Assembly: GCA_021790955.1 (NCBI GenBank)
Contig: JAJYFI010000004.1
Span: 1 to 20,632, forward strand
Source of the DNA: a bacterium
Lineage (GTDB): Bacteria; Elusimicrobiota; Elusimicrobia; UBA1565; UBA9628
Length of the DNA stretch: 20,632 nucleotides
Direction of reading: 5' to 3'
The notes under the pieces are model-generated. The model was not told the DNA's origin and ran no database searches. It worked only from the letters and a program-made list of their open reading frames with translations. This document shows positions 14,342 to 20,632 of this stretch, piece after piece (the first letter of the stretch is position 1; the number at the start of each line of letters is the position of its first letter). Position numbers and translations under genes: made by a program.

Positions 14342-15397
14342 CCAGCCTCGCCGCAAAAGCTCCTCGGCGATCTGGACGGCGTTCAAGGCCGCTCCCTTCA
14401 GAAGGTTGTCGGAGACGATCCAAAGGGCTATCTCCCGGGAATCGACCCCGGGCCTGAGGCGCCCCACGTGGACGGGATCGGAGCCCGCGGCGGCAAGAGG
14501 CGTCGGGTAACGGGAGCGACCATGGAGACGCAGCCCCGGCATCCGGCCAAGCAGGAGGCGCGCCCCGGGCAAAGGCGGCGGCTCTCGGAATCGCGCCCAG
14601 CACGCGAGCGCGTGCCCGCGCACCGTCGGGACGCGCACCGCCGTGACGCTCGTCATGATCCGGGGCGCGCCGAGAACCTTCGCGAGTTCGGACGCGACCT
14701 TCAATTCCTCCTCGCTGCGGCCGAGGCCGTCGAAAGAGCCCACCTGCGGTATGACGTTGCCGGCGATGGGGGCCGGGAGAGCTCGGGGCGTCCCCAGGGA
14801 ATTCGGGGGCACCATGCTGCATGGCGTCCCCGAATTCCCTATCCCCTTTTTCGCGAGAACGCGGGCGAGCCGGCCGGCCTGGTCCGCGAACTCCGCGACG
14901 GCCGCCCGGCCGGCGCCGGAGACGGATTGGTAGGTGGCGACCCGAAGCTCCCGGATGGTCCAGCGGCGGTGGAGGGGCGCCAATGCCACGGCGAGCCCCG
15001 ACATCGTGCAGTTGGGGCCCGCCACCAGACGCCGGTCGCGCCGAAGGGAGCCGGCGTTGACCTCGGGGATCACCAGAGGCACGTCGGGATCAAGACGGAA
15101 GGCGGAGCTGTCGTCGATCACCCACGCGCCGCGGCGCGCAAGCGTCTTCGCCAGGCGACGCGAGATCCGATCCGAGCCGGCGAAAAAAATCAAGGAGCAT
15201 TCGTTGAGGCGGCTTGCATGCCGGGAAAGCTGATAAACGGGCCGTGAGCGGCCCAAAACGAATCGGGAGGCGTGGCCGGGCGAAGCCGAGAACAGCCGGA
15301 GATCGGAAGCCGGAAAACGGCGGCTCTCAAGTTGGGAAAGGAGCTCCCCCCCCACCATCCCCGTCGCCCCCACGACGCCGACCACCAGCCCCTTCAT
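14330..15397 (-). CDS. asd: Aspartate-semialdehyde dehydrogenase
   Basis: 355 residues. It reduces aspartyl-4-phosphate to aspartate semialdehyde with NADPH, the branch-point step for lysine/diaminopimelate, threonine and methionine. The N-terminal nucleotide-binding GVVGATGMVGGELL is followed by the catalytic Cys130 in GPNCTMSG, Gln157 in TYQSVSGAG, and Arg255 and His262 in VRVPTVRGHA. The full family length is present. ATG 15397 overlaps the stop of the upstream gene by 4 nt, so the longer upstream frame extension is rejected. It is the last gene of the leftward parA-parB operon, an unusual place for a biosynthetic gene. Its product feeds peptidoglycan precursor synthesis, which may be coincidental to the partition genes. 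Confidence 0.95.
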   Translation of the reverse strand: MKGLVVGVVGATGMVGGELLSQLESRRFPASDLRLFSASPGHASRFVLGRSRPVYQLSRHASRLNECSLIFFAGSDRISRRLAKTLARRGAWVIDDSSAFRLDPDVPLVIPEVNAGSLRRDRRLVAGPNCTMSGLAVALAPLHRRWTIRELRVATYQSVSGAGRAAVAEFADQAGRLARVLAKKGIGNSGTPCSMVPPNSLGTPRALPAPIAGNVIPQVGSFDGLGRSEEELKVASELAKVLGAPRIMTSVTAVRVPTVRGHALACWARFREPPPLPGARLLLGRMPGLRLHGRSRYPTPLAAAGSDPVHVGRLRPGVDSREIALWIVSDNLLKGAALNAVQIAEELLRRGWLLG

Positions 15398-16383
15398 CGA
15401 AGGGGCTGGGCGGGGCCGTAGCCGACCGAACCCAGGGCGTCGCTCGCCGCCGCCCGCAAGAACGCGGACTCCCTGGGGAGCCCCGGCCGACTCATCGTGA
15501 GGATGAAGGGCTCGCGAAACAGAAGAGGGCCGGAGCGTTCCCAGTCGATGCGGTCGGCGGAGACCTCGATCCACGCTCGCGAAATATCGCGTCCCTCGGC
15601 GGAGAAGGACACGACCATGTCCTGGCCCTCCGTCTCGACGGAAAAGCCGGCGATCGTGACGGGCGGGCCGTTGGGCGGCGAGAGCTTGATGGCGAGGGCG
15701 GGGAGGAGGTTTCCGAGGGGCGTTTCAAGAGACCCCTCGTCGGCGCGCGGCGGAACGCCGGCGATCTTTTGATTGTTCCACGCGCGAGGCTTCGCGGAAG
15801 AGGAGGGCGCGGTCATGGCCGCCAAGATGGGAGAGCTGGAGGCGCTCAGGAAGTAGGGGGTGACGGACCAGACGATCAGGTAGTTGGGCTGCGTGAAGCT
15901 GACGAGGGCCGGGGGCACTTCAGCCCAGAACCACTGCGCTTCCCCGACGCCGTTTTCCCCCTCGGATTGGCCGCTCTCGAGCGGAATGTCCGCCGTGCGC
16001 GCGACCATGAAGCTCTGCTCGGCGCCGAAGGACGGGGTCTGGGAAATCGCCATGTAGATTTTGCCGTCGATGCGCCGAGTGACCCATGGTTTTTCAGGAT
16101 CCGGTTTTGCCTTGGCCCTGCCGATCTTGGCGCCGATGAAAGCTCTTGGAAAATCGCCCAAAGGAGCCGGCGGGAGCTCGACAATCCAGGCGTTGTTGTA
16201 GCCGATGTACCAATTGCCATCGGAGCCGCCATTGGCGAAGCGATTGAAATCGTTGATGTTGGGCCACAAGGCAAGATATGTCGGCGTGACGGCGCTTGTC
16301 GATATTGTCGGGGGCGTCATCTCTTGGGCGACGCAAGAGATGTTGAGCAGGGCTGCTGCGACGACTAAAACAAAATCTAACAT
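15394..16383 (-). CDS. Unknown secreted protein within the par operon
   Basis: 329 residues, not recognised. The N-terminus has a hydrophobic signal segment (MLDFVLVVAAALLNISC); the Cys could be a lipidation site, but Asn at -3 is atypical, so lipoprotein status is uncertain. The mature part is rich in Trp, Pro, Tyr and Ser, with a YIGYNNAWIVELP segment and DGKIYMAISQTPSFG, suggesting beta-sandwich or propeller-like structure; the C-terminal ~100 residues (VTIAGFSVETEGQDMVVSFSAEG...) could be an Ig/fibronectin-like module. No catalytic motif was seen. Its ATG lies inside the end of parB (7-nt overlap) and its stop overlaps asd by 4 nt, so expression depends on the parAB transcript. No ribosome binding site is visible, which supports coupled translation. 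Confidence 0.78.
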   Translation of the reverse strand: MLDFVLVVAAALLNISCVAQEMTPPTISTSAVTPTYLALWPNINDFNRFANGGSDGNWYIGYNNAWIVELPPAPLGDFPRAFIGAKIGRAKAKPDPEKPWVTRRIDGKIYMAISQTPSFGAEQSFMVARTADIPLESGQSEGENGVGEAQWFWAEVPPALVSFTQPNYLIVWSVTPYFLSASSSPILAAMTAPSSSAKPRAWNNQKIAGVPPRADEGSLETPLGNLLPALAIKLSPPNGPPVTIAGFSVETEGQDMVVSFSAEGRDISRAWIEVSADRIDWERSGPLLFREPFILTMSRPGLPRESAFLRAAASDALGSVGYGPAQPLR

Positions 16384-17249
16384 TTATTCAACATAGTTAT
16401 TACTTTTTCAAATTCATCTAAAGAATAAAAATGTATAGAAATAAATCCTTTTTTGTTAAATTTTGCAACATTAATTTCAACTTTTGTTCCAAAAATTCGC
16501 ATTAATTTAGATTCTATGTCTAGAATATCAGGCGATTTCGCTGTTGTTGACTTGGAGCGGCCGCCATTTTTATGCTCCGAGGCAATCGATTCCGAGGCGC
16601 GCACCGAAAGGGACTCGTCGAGCATTTTGGAAAACAACTTTTTCCTTTCCATAGGATCTTTCAGCATCAAGATGGCGCGTCCATGACCTTCCGTAATCCT
16701 GCCTTCGCGCATGGCGGATTGCATGTCTTCCGGCAGGTCCAGAAGGCGAAGCATGTTGGCGACGGCCGAGCGTGATTTTCCGGCAAGCTCGGCCACCTGG
16801 GCCTGAGAGTATTTATAATCGTCCATCAGCTTGAGATAGCCCAGGGCTTCCTCGATGGGATTGAGGTCGTCTCGTTGCAGATTCTCGACCATCGCAAGTC
16901 CTAGACGGTCTTCATCGGTTGGAGTCTCGCGGATGACGACATCGACTTCCTTGAGGCCGGCAAGTTCGGCGGCGCGCAGCCTGCGCTCTCCGGCGATCAG
17001 CTCATAGCTTCCATCCCCCCCATCCTTCGCGACAAGAATGGGTTGGGCCAGGCCGTGCTTCTTGATGGAGGCCGAAAGCGCGGCGAGTTTTTCCGGGTCA
17101 AAATACTTGCGCGGCTGGAGGCGGTTTGGCCTGATGATGGCGATGGGCAGCTTGGTTTTATGAACACCCATCTGGGGCTCCGCCGCCGAAACAGGCATGG
17201 CGGAGTCCGGTATAAGCATGGACAAGCCTTTTCCTAGAGCCTTCCTCAT
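16377..17249 (-). CDS. parB: Chromosome partitioning protein ParB (Spo0J family)
   Basis: 290 residues. ParB binds parS, uses CTP to clamp and slide on DNA, and with ParA segregates the replication origin region. The N-terminal ParA-contact peptide ALGKGLSMLIPD is present. The CTP-binding motifs are GERRLRA (87-93) and ENLQRDDLNPIEE (122-134); the helix-turn-helix for parS is ~148-170 (SQAQVAELAGKSRSAVANML). A linker rich in Ser/Lys leads to the C-terminal dimerisation domain (~240-290). That last domain is encoded by DNA of about 20% G+C, unlike the rest of the gene. The start overlaps parA by 4 nt. A perfect parS just upstream of parA confirms the pair. Confidence 0.97.
   Translation of the reverse strand: MRKALGKGLSMLIPDSAMPVSAAEPQMGVHKTKLPIAIIRPNRLQPRKYFDPEKLAALSASIKKHGLAQPILVAKDGGDGSYELIAGERRLRAAELAGLKEVDVVIRETPTDEDRLGLAMVENLQRDDLNPIEEALGYLKLMDDYKYSQAQVAELAGKSRSAVANMLRLLDLPEDMQSAMREGRITEGHGRAILMLKDPMERKKLFSKMLDESLSVRASESIASEHKNGGRSKSTTAKSPDILDIESKLMRIFGTKVEINVAKFNKKGFISIHFYSLDEFEKVITMLNKC
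16380..16530. other. AT-rich island coinciding with the ParB C-terminal domain
   Basis: Hand counts give 11 G+C in 60 bases for 16381-16440 and 14 in 60 for 16441-16500, against well over half G+C in the flanks. The change is abrupt near 16530 on one side and at the parB stop on the other. The reading frame is intact and the protein still looks like a ParB C-terminal domain. Confidence 0.85.
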
Positions 17250-18055
17250 GACGTTGCCTCCTTGATGGCCGCCGGTTCTTGGACCGTTGTCGGCATCCCG
17301 CGCCGAGCCAAAATCTCTTTCGCCAGACTCATGTAGGCGATTGCGCCTCGGGATCCTTGGTCGTAGCCAAAAATGCTTTTGCCGAAACTCGGAGCCTCCG
17401 CGATGCGCACGTTCCTTGGTATCGTCGTCGTTAGAAGCCTTGATCCCAAGTGTTTCGAGAGCTCATCGCGAACCTGATTGGCGAGCACGATCCTTGGATC
17501 GTACATGGTCAGCAGGCCGTCGATCTCGATGGCCGGGTTCCAGGCTTTTTTAACCCGCTGAATCGTTTCGATGAGTTGGGCGACGCCTTCCATGGCGTAA
17601 TATTCGGATTGAATGGGCACGAGAACTCGATCGCAGGCATTGAGGGCATTTAAGGTCAAAACGCCGAGGGATGGAGGGCAATCGATAAAAATGAAATCAA
17701 ACCTGCTCTTGGCGGAGGCTACGGCCCCGCGGAGGCGGCTTTCTCTGGCCATGGCGGAAGACAGCTCCGATTCGGCTCCGACCAAGTCATTGCCGGAGCC
17801 CACGACAAAGTGGTTTGGAAGAGCCGTTTGTTTTATGGCCGAATCTATGGGGATAAGCTCGACAAGAACGTTGTAGATGCTTGGAGAGACGGTTCTTTTA
17901 TCTAATCCAGCCGCCGAGCTTGCATTGCCTTGGGGGTCCAGGTCGATTAGCAGGGACTTGTATCCCAGAATGGACATGGCTGCGGAGAGATTGACGGCCG
18001 TCGTTGTTTTCCCCACCCCGCCTTTTTGGTTCGATACGGCGATAATTTCAGGCAT
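17246..18055 (-). CDS. parA: Chromosome partitioning ATPase ParA (Soj)
   Basis: 269 residues. A Walker-type ATPase that binds nucleoid DNA as an ATP dimer and is stimulated by ParB, moving parS regions apart. The deviant Walker A KGGVGKTTTA (residues 11-20, signature Lys11 and Lys16) is followed by LLIDLDPQGNASS (A') and FIDCPPSLGVLTLNAL (Walker B). There is no N-terminal helix-turn-helix extension, so it is the chromosomal Soj type, not the plasmid type Ia. The ATG has no recognisable Shine-Dalgarno sequence; the predicted leader is only ~18 nt. First gene of the leftward operon. The usual neighbour rsmG (gidB) is not adjacent. Confidence 0.97.
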   Translation of the reverse strand: MPEIIAVSNQKGGVGKTTTAVNLSAAMSILGYKSLLIDLDPQGNASSAAGLDKRTVSPSIYNVLVELIPIDSAIKQTALPNHFVVGSGNDLVGAESELSSAMARESRLRGAVASAKSRFDFIFIDCPPSLGVLTLNALNACDRVLVPIQSEYYAMEGVAQLIETIQRVKKAWNPAIEIDGLLTMYDPRIVLANQVRDELSKHLGSRLLTTTIPRNVRIAEAPSFGKSIFGYDQGSRGAIAYMSLAKEILARRGMPTTVQEPAAIKEATS

Positions 18056-18065
18056 TTAGAGGCTT

Positions 18066-18081
18066 TGTTTCACGTGAAACA
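18066..18081. promoter_or_regulatory. parS: parS centromere site
   Basis: TGTTTCACGTGAAACA is a perfect 16-bp palindrome identical to the widely conserved bacterial parS consensus bound by ParB/Spo0J. It lies 10 nt upstream of the parA start and touches the predicted -10 box of the parAB promoter. It is the only exact copy I see in the window. Sites this close to the consensus usually lie in the origin-proximal part of the chromosome. Confidence 0.97.
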
Positions 18082-18109
18082 TAATACGAACATCGCCGTC
18101 TGAAGTCAA
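18081..18109 (-). promoter_or_regulatory. Predicted parAB operon promoter overlapping parS
   Basis: On the minus strand TTGACT (18109-18104; 5 of 6 to consensus) is separated by exactly 17 nt from TATTAT (18086-18081; 5 of 6). Transcription would start near 18074, in the middle of parS, giving a leader of about 18 nt before the parA ATG. ParB bound at parS would cover the start point, so autorepression is expected. Confidence 0.7.
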
Positions 18110-18127
18110 GAAATTACTGCGCAATGC

Positions 18128-18155
18128 CGTCATTCCGGCGCAAGCCGGAATCCAG
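18128..18155. repeat. Short palindromic element of the GTCATTCC-type dispersed repeat
   Basis: The element has an 8-bp stem ATTCCGGC/GCCGGAAT (18132-18139 and 18144-18151) closed by a GCAA loop of the stable GNRA class, flanked by CGTC and CCAG. Very similar hairpin repeats (cgtcattcc...ggaatccag) are dispersed in many bacterial genomes. It has no run of T, so it is not a typical terminator for either direction. Single copy here. Confidence 0.6.
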
Positions 18156-18182
18156 AACTTCGCGTATCACTCAATTTAAGCG

Positions 18183-18232
18183 TTATATAATGTCATATAT
18201 TAATTTTTGTTATCAACAATTATTATATAATG
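18183..18232. repeat. AT-rich tract with a pair of TTATATAATG direct repeats
   Basis: TTATATAATG occurs at 18183-18192 and 18223-18232, starts exactly 40 bp apart (close to four helical turns), in a tract that is nearly all A/T. A 9-mer TTATCAACA (18210-18218) between them is one base from the DnaA box TTATCCACA. The whole gap 18056-18281 holds parS, the parAB promoter, a hairpin repeat, this tract and the exporter promoter. Confidence 0.5.
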
Positions 18233-18236
18233 CAAT

Positions 18237-18267
18237 GACGGAAGGAGCCGTCGCTTAATGATATAAT
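18237..18267 (+). promoter_or_regulatory. Extended -10 promoter of the ABC exporter, with upstream hairpin
   Basis: TGATATAAT (18259-18267) is a perfect extended -10 element (TGnTATAAT); no good -35 exists, which is usual for this class. The start would be A18274, only 8 nt before the ATG at 18282, so the mRNA would be nearly leaderless and lacks a Shine-Dalgarno site. Just upstream, GACGG-AAGGAG-CCGTC (18237-18252) can form a 5-bp hairpin. Confidence 0.5.
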
Positions 18268-18281
18268 CCGCCGATTCCCCC

Positions 18282-19046
18282 ATGAGGCTTTATTTTGACC
18301 GGCTCTTCCAGATGGCCCGCTGCGAATGGCTGGTGCGCGAGCAGTCGAACCTCTTTGGCTTTCTTTGGACGATGTTGCAGCCGTTGCTCTACTTCGTCGT
18401 CCTATTCGGCCTGTTCACGAAATGGATGGGGCAAAAAACCCCCAATTACGGCGCCTTCCTGGTCATCGGGATCGTGCACTATAATTTTTTCCAGAACACG
18501 ACCTCCTATGTCTTGACGACGCTGCGTCGGCGCACGACGCTCTTGACCAATTTTCCTCTTCCAAGGGACCTTTTCATTTTTTCGACCGGCCTGAGCGGCC
18601 TTGTCTCCCACCTGCTGGAGCTTTTGGTGATGCTCGCCTTCGTTGTTTTCCTCGGGACGCCTTTTCACGCGACGTGGTTTCTGCTCCCGCTGATCGTCGC
18701 GCTCGAGATCATCATGGTCTTGGGCATATTTTCTCCCATGCTCGCCGTGTGGGGCGCGAAATTCCCCGATTTCGAGCGCATCTGGCAGCTCTTGACCGGG
18801 CTTGGCATGTTTCTGACGCCCGTTTTTTACCCCGTGTCCATCATCGCGCCGGACAAGCGGGCGCTCCTGCGGTTTAATCCCGTCGCCATGATCATCGAGA
18901 TGTCTCGCCGGATCCTCATCGAGGGACGGGGCCTGGGGATCCGTCATTTCGCGGCCGTCTTCATTCTATTTTGCGCCCTCGCGGCGGCCAGCTACGCCTA
19001 TTTCAAGAAGCACGAGCCGCATTTGGCGGATTACGTCCTGAGTTAA
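18282..19046 (+). CDS. ABC-2 type polysaccharide exporter permease (Wzm/TagG/KpsM-like)
   Basis: 254 residues, six predicted membrane helices. It forms the transmembrane channel that exports a lipid-linked polysaccharide (O-antigen, capsule or teichoic-type polymer). The N-terminal amphipathic segment and WLVREQSNLFGFLWTMLQPLL match the family's LGxxWxxxxP motif; a later stretch, LTGLGMFLTPVFYPVSIIAP, is typical before the final periplasmic loop. The in-frame stop at 18264-18266 fixes ATG 18282 as the first possible ATG. It is followed directly by the ATPase gene (TAA then ATG). Which polymer it carries cannot be told, because no glycosyltransferase lies in the window. Confidence 0.92.
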   Translation: MRLYFDRLFQMARCEWLVREQSNLFGFLWTMLQPLLYFVVLFGLFTKWMGQKTPNYGAFLVIGIVHYNFFQNTTSYVLTTLRRRTTLLTNFPLPRDLFIFSTGLSGLVSHLLELLVMLAFVVFLGTPFHATWFLLPLIVALEIIMVLGIFSPMLAVWGAKFPDFERIWQLLTGLGMFLTPVFYPVSIIAPDKRALLRFNPVAMIIEMSRRILIEGRGLGIRHFAAVFILFCALAAASYAYFKKHEPHLADYVLS

Positions 19047-19790
19047 ATGTCCGACTACGCCATTGAAGCCGAGGACCTCGGCAAGCGCTTTTATCTTCAG
19101 ACGCGTTCCTCCAAAACGTTCCCGCGCCGCGTCCTTTATTGGTTTTGGCCGCGCGTCGACGAGAAGCCGATCTGGGCGCTGCGGCATGTCGATTTGGCGG
19201 TCAAGAGGGGGGAGGCGCTGGGAGTCATCGGACCCAACGGCGCGGGGAAAACGACGCTCCTGCAGATCCTGGCCGGGCTGCTCGCGCCGACCGAGGGGCG
19301 GGTCCGAGTCCACGGCCGCATCACGTCCTTCATGGGGCTCGGCTCGGCCGTTTACGGCGATCTGACCGTCGAGGACAACCTCTTTCTCTTGGGCACGATT
19401 TTCGGAATGACCCGGGCGATGATCAAGAAGAAGATCGGCGAGATCGTCGAGTTCGGGGATTTCGGCAAATACCGCTACGCCGTTTTCGACCAGCTTTCCG
19501 CCGGCTACCAGATGCGCGTGATCGCGTCGGCGGCTCTCCATGCTCCCATCGACATCCTGGTGATGGACGAGATGATCTCCGCCGGCGACGCGATCATCTC
19601 GGAGCGGTTCGCGGCCCGCATGATCGAGCTCCGGCGCCGGGGGACGACGATCGTGGTCGCCTCGCATTCCTTGAACCTTATCGGCGAGTACTGCAGCCGC
19701 GTCATCGAACTGGACCGCGGCCGGCTCGTCAACGCGGCCAAGCCCTCCACCGCAGCCAAGGCCTATCTCGCGCGGCACGGCGTCGAATAA
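19047..19790 (+). CDS. ABC exporter ATPase (Wzt/TagH/KpsT-like)
   Basis: 247 residues, the ATP-hydrolysing partner of the preceding permease. Walker A is GPNGAGKTT, the signature is LSAGYQMRV (a relaxed form of LSGGQ, normal for polysaccharide exporters), Walker B is ILVMDEMISAGD, and the switch His lies in VASHS. The insertion before Walker A (PRRVLYWFWPRVDEKPIWALRHVDL) is typical of this subfamily. It ends soon after the nucleotide-binding domain, so it lacks the C-terminal carbohydrate-binding domain seen in some Wzt proteins that recognise capped O-antigen. Start and preceding stop are adjacent, implying coupled translation. Confidence 0.94.
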   Translation: MSDYAIEAEDLGKRFYLQTRSSKTFPRRVLYWFWPRVDEKPIWALRHVDLAVKRGEALGVIGPNGAGKTTLLQILAGLLAPTEGRVRVHGRITSFMGLGSAVYGDLTVEDNLFLLGTIFGMTRAMIKKKIGEIVEFGDFGKYRYAVFDQLSAGYQMRVIASAALHAPIDILVMDEMISAGDAIISERFAARMIELRRRGTTIVVASHSLNLIGEYCSRVIELDRGRLVNAAKPSTAAKAYLARHGVE

Positions 19791-19809
19791 GGGCTCGTTA
19801 AGAAAAGCC

Positions 19810-20632
19810 GTGGCGGCCGTCTATCCGTTCAAAGGGATCCGGTTTAAAAGCGCTCCGGACTCCCTGGCGGGCTACCTGTGCCCGCCCTACGACGCCATCG
19901 GCCCCGAGGAAGCCGCGCGGTTGAGGAAAAACCCGCTCAACGCGGTCCACTTGGAGCTCCCCGAGGGGGAAAGCGCCAAACCCTACGAGGCGGCGGCGCG
20001 GGTATGGCGGCGGTGGCGGGAGGAGGGGGTGCTGGCCGAGGATGGGGAGGAGAGCTTCTACGTTCTCGAGGAGAATTTCTCGGCGCAGGGACGGCTTCTC
20101 AAGAGGCTGGGGCTTTTCGCGGCGCTGGGCCTCGCCGGACGGGATTCCCAAGCGCTCGTGCCGCATGAGCGCACGCTCGAAATTCCGGTCCGGCATCGGC
20201 TGCGGCTGCTGGAGGAGGCCCGGGCCAATACGAGCCCTATTTTCACGATCTGCCGCGACCCCGGAGGACGGGTCCTGCGCTTCTTGAAAAGGCTCCGCTC
20301 CTCGCGGCCGCCGGTCGTCAAAAGCCGCGCCGGGGAGGAGGCGGAGTTCAAGCTTTGGCGGGTGGCGGGTGGCTCCGACGTCGAGAAGCTCAAGCGCCTG
20401 CTTTCCCGGCAAAAGATTTTTATCGCGGATGGGCATCACCGCCTCGAGGCGGCCAAGCGGTTTTTCGCCGAGAACCGCTCCGCCGGGGCCCGCATGATCC
20501 TGGCCGGGGTCTATCCCGACAGCCAGAAAAGCCTCGTCGTCCTTGCGACGCACAGGATCGTCCGGGGCGCGGCGGTCGGCCGTCGCGCGCGGAGACTTTC
20601 CCGGCTCGTGCCGCAGCCGTCTCTCAAGGCGT
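19810..20632 (+). CDS. DUF1015 family protein, 5' part (continues past window end)
   Basis: 274 complete codons are visible and the frame runs off the window. The start is GTG at 19810, giving MAAVYPFKGIRF, which matches the usual DUF1015 beginning (PF-G-R). Other family hallmarks are CPPYDAIGPEEA (~residues 24-35), VPHERTLEIPVRHRL with ARANTSPIFTIC, and FIADGHHRLEAAKRF (~residues 204-218). These proteins are widespread and their biochemical role is not well defined; some are found near serine or amino acid metabolism genes. The gene begins 19 nt after the exporter ATPase with only a weak ribosome binding site. Family assignment is firm, function is not. Confidence 0.85.
   Translation, partial: MAAVYPFKGIRFKSAPDSLAGYLCPPYDAIGPEEAARLRKNPLNAVHLELPEGESAKPYEAAARVWRRWREEGVLAEDGEESFYVLEENFSAQGRLLKRLGLFAALGLAGRDSQALVPHERTLEIPVRHRLRLLEEARANTSPIFTICRDPGGRVLRFLKRLRSSRPPVVKSRAGEEAEFKLWRVAGGSDVEKLKRLLSRQKIFIADGHHRLEAAKRFFAENRSAGARMILAGVYPDSQKSLVVLATHRIVRGAAVGRRARRLSRLVPQPSLKA

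Noticed and set aside
15398..15574. A longer asd start
   Set aside because: The extra residues are Arg/Pro-rich without homology to the family; the nucleotide-binding motif begins right after ATG 15397.
18128..18155. Rho-independent terminator between parA and the ABC exporter
   Set aside because: The hairpin lacks a T-run on either strand, and the flanking genes are divergent, so no terminator is expected there.
18160..18281. Replication origin (oriC)
   Set aside because: Only one near-match to a DnaA box and no dnaA, dnaN or rsmG nearby; parS proximity alone is not enough.

Overview
The window is a gene-dense stretch of GC-rich bacterial chromosome. The cell is Gram-negative: there is a Tol/Ton-type energised envelope system (ExbB/TolQ, two ExbD/TolR, TonB, an OmpA-domain protein), a type IV pilin-like protein and a periplasmic FKBP. 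A chromosomal ParA-ParB-parS system sits at the right, so this is chromosome or a large replicon. No rRNA or other strong phylogenetic marker is present. The mix of accessory pilin-like genes, cysteine-rich surface proteins and FlgD-Ig repeat proteins reminds me of Elusimicrobiota or a deltaproteobacterial-type lineage, but that is only an impression.

Layout. (1) Bases 1-3192 (+): the end of a cysteine-rich, presumably surface-exposed protein; a secreted FKBP-type prolyl isomerase; and a type IV pilin-like protein with a 9-residue-repeat linker and a complete Hint (hedgehog/intein) autoprocessing domain at its C-terminus. (2) Bases 3330-14341 (+): nine tightly packed genes, several overlapping by 4 nt, encoding one envelope-spanning machine: a giant TPR protein, an eight-repeat FlgD-Ig protein ending in an OmpA peptidoglycan-binding domain, ExbB/TolQ, two ExbD/TolR proteins, TonB, a smaller secreted protein built like the big OmpA protein, a two-TM HAMP-like coiled-coil protein and a stand-alone CheY-like receiver. 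(3) Bases 14330-18055 (-): an operon transcribed leftward, parA-parB-unknown secreted protein-asd, with each junction overlapping by 4-7 nt. Its control region holds a perfect parS palindrome placed on the predicted transcription start. (4) Bases 18282-20632 (+): a Wzm/Wzt-type polysaccharide ABC exporter pair and the first two thirds of a DUF1015 protein.

How the genes may work together: region 2 looks like a proton-driven trans-envelope motor. The ExbB-ExbD-ExbD core would drive TonB, which would pull on periplasmic or outer-membrane partners; the OmpA protein anchors to peptidoglycan, the TPR protein is a scaffold, and the HAMP and receiver proteins add possible signal control. TolB and a free Pal lipoprotein are absent, so it is not a canonical Tol-Pal operon. 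One ExbB, two ExbD, TonB-domain and TPR partners recall the Agl-Glt gliding machinery of myxobacteria, by composition only.

The most unusual item is the pilin-Hint fusion: a secreted filament subunit carrying its own C-terminal cleavage/ester-forming domain with no toxin behind it. Second are the envelope machine as a whole, the parS-promoter overlap, and a sharp drop to about 20% G+C confined to the ParB C-terminal domain.
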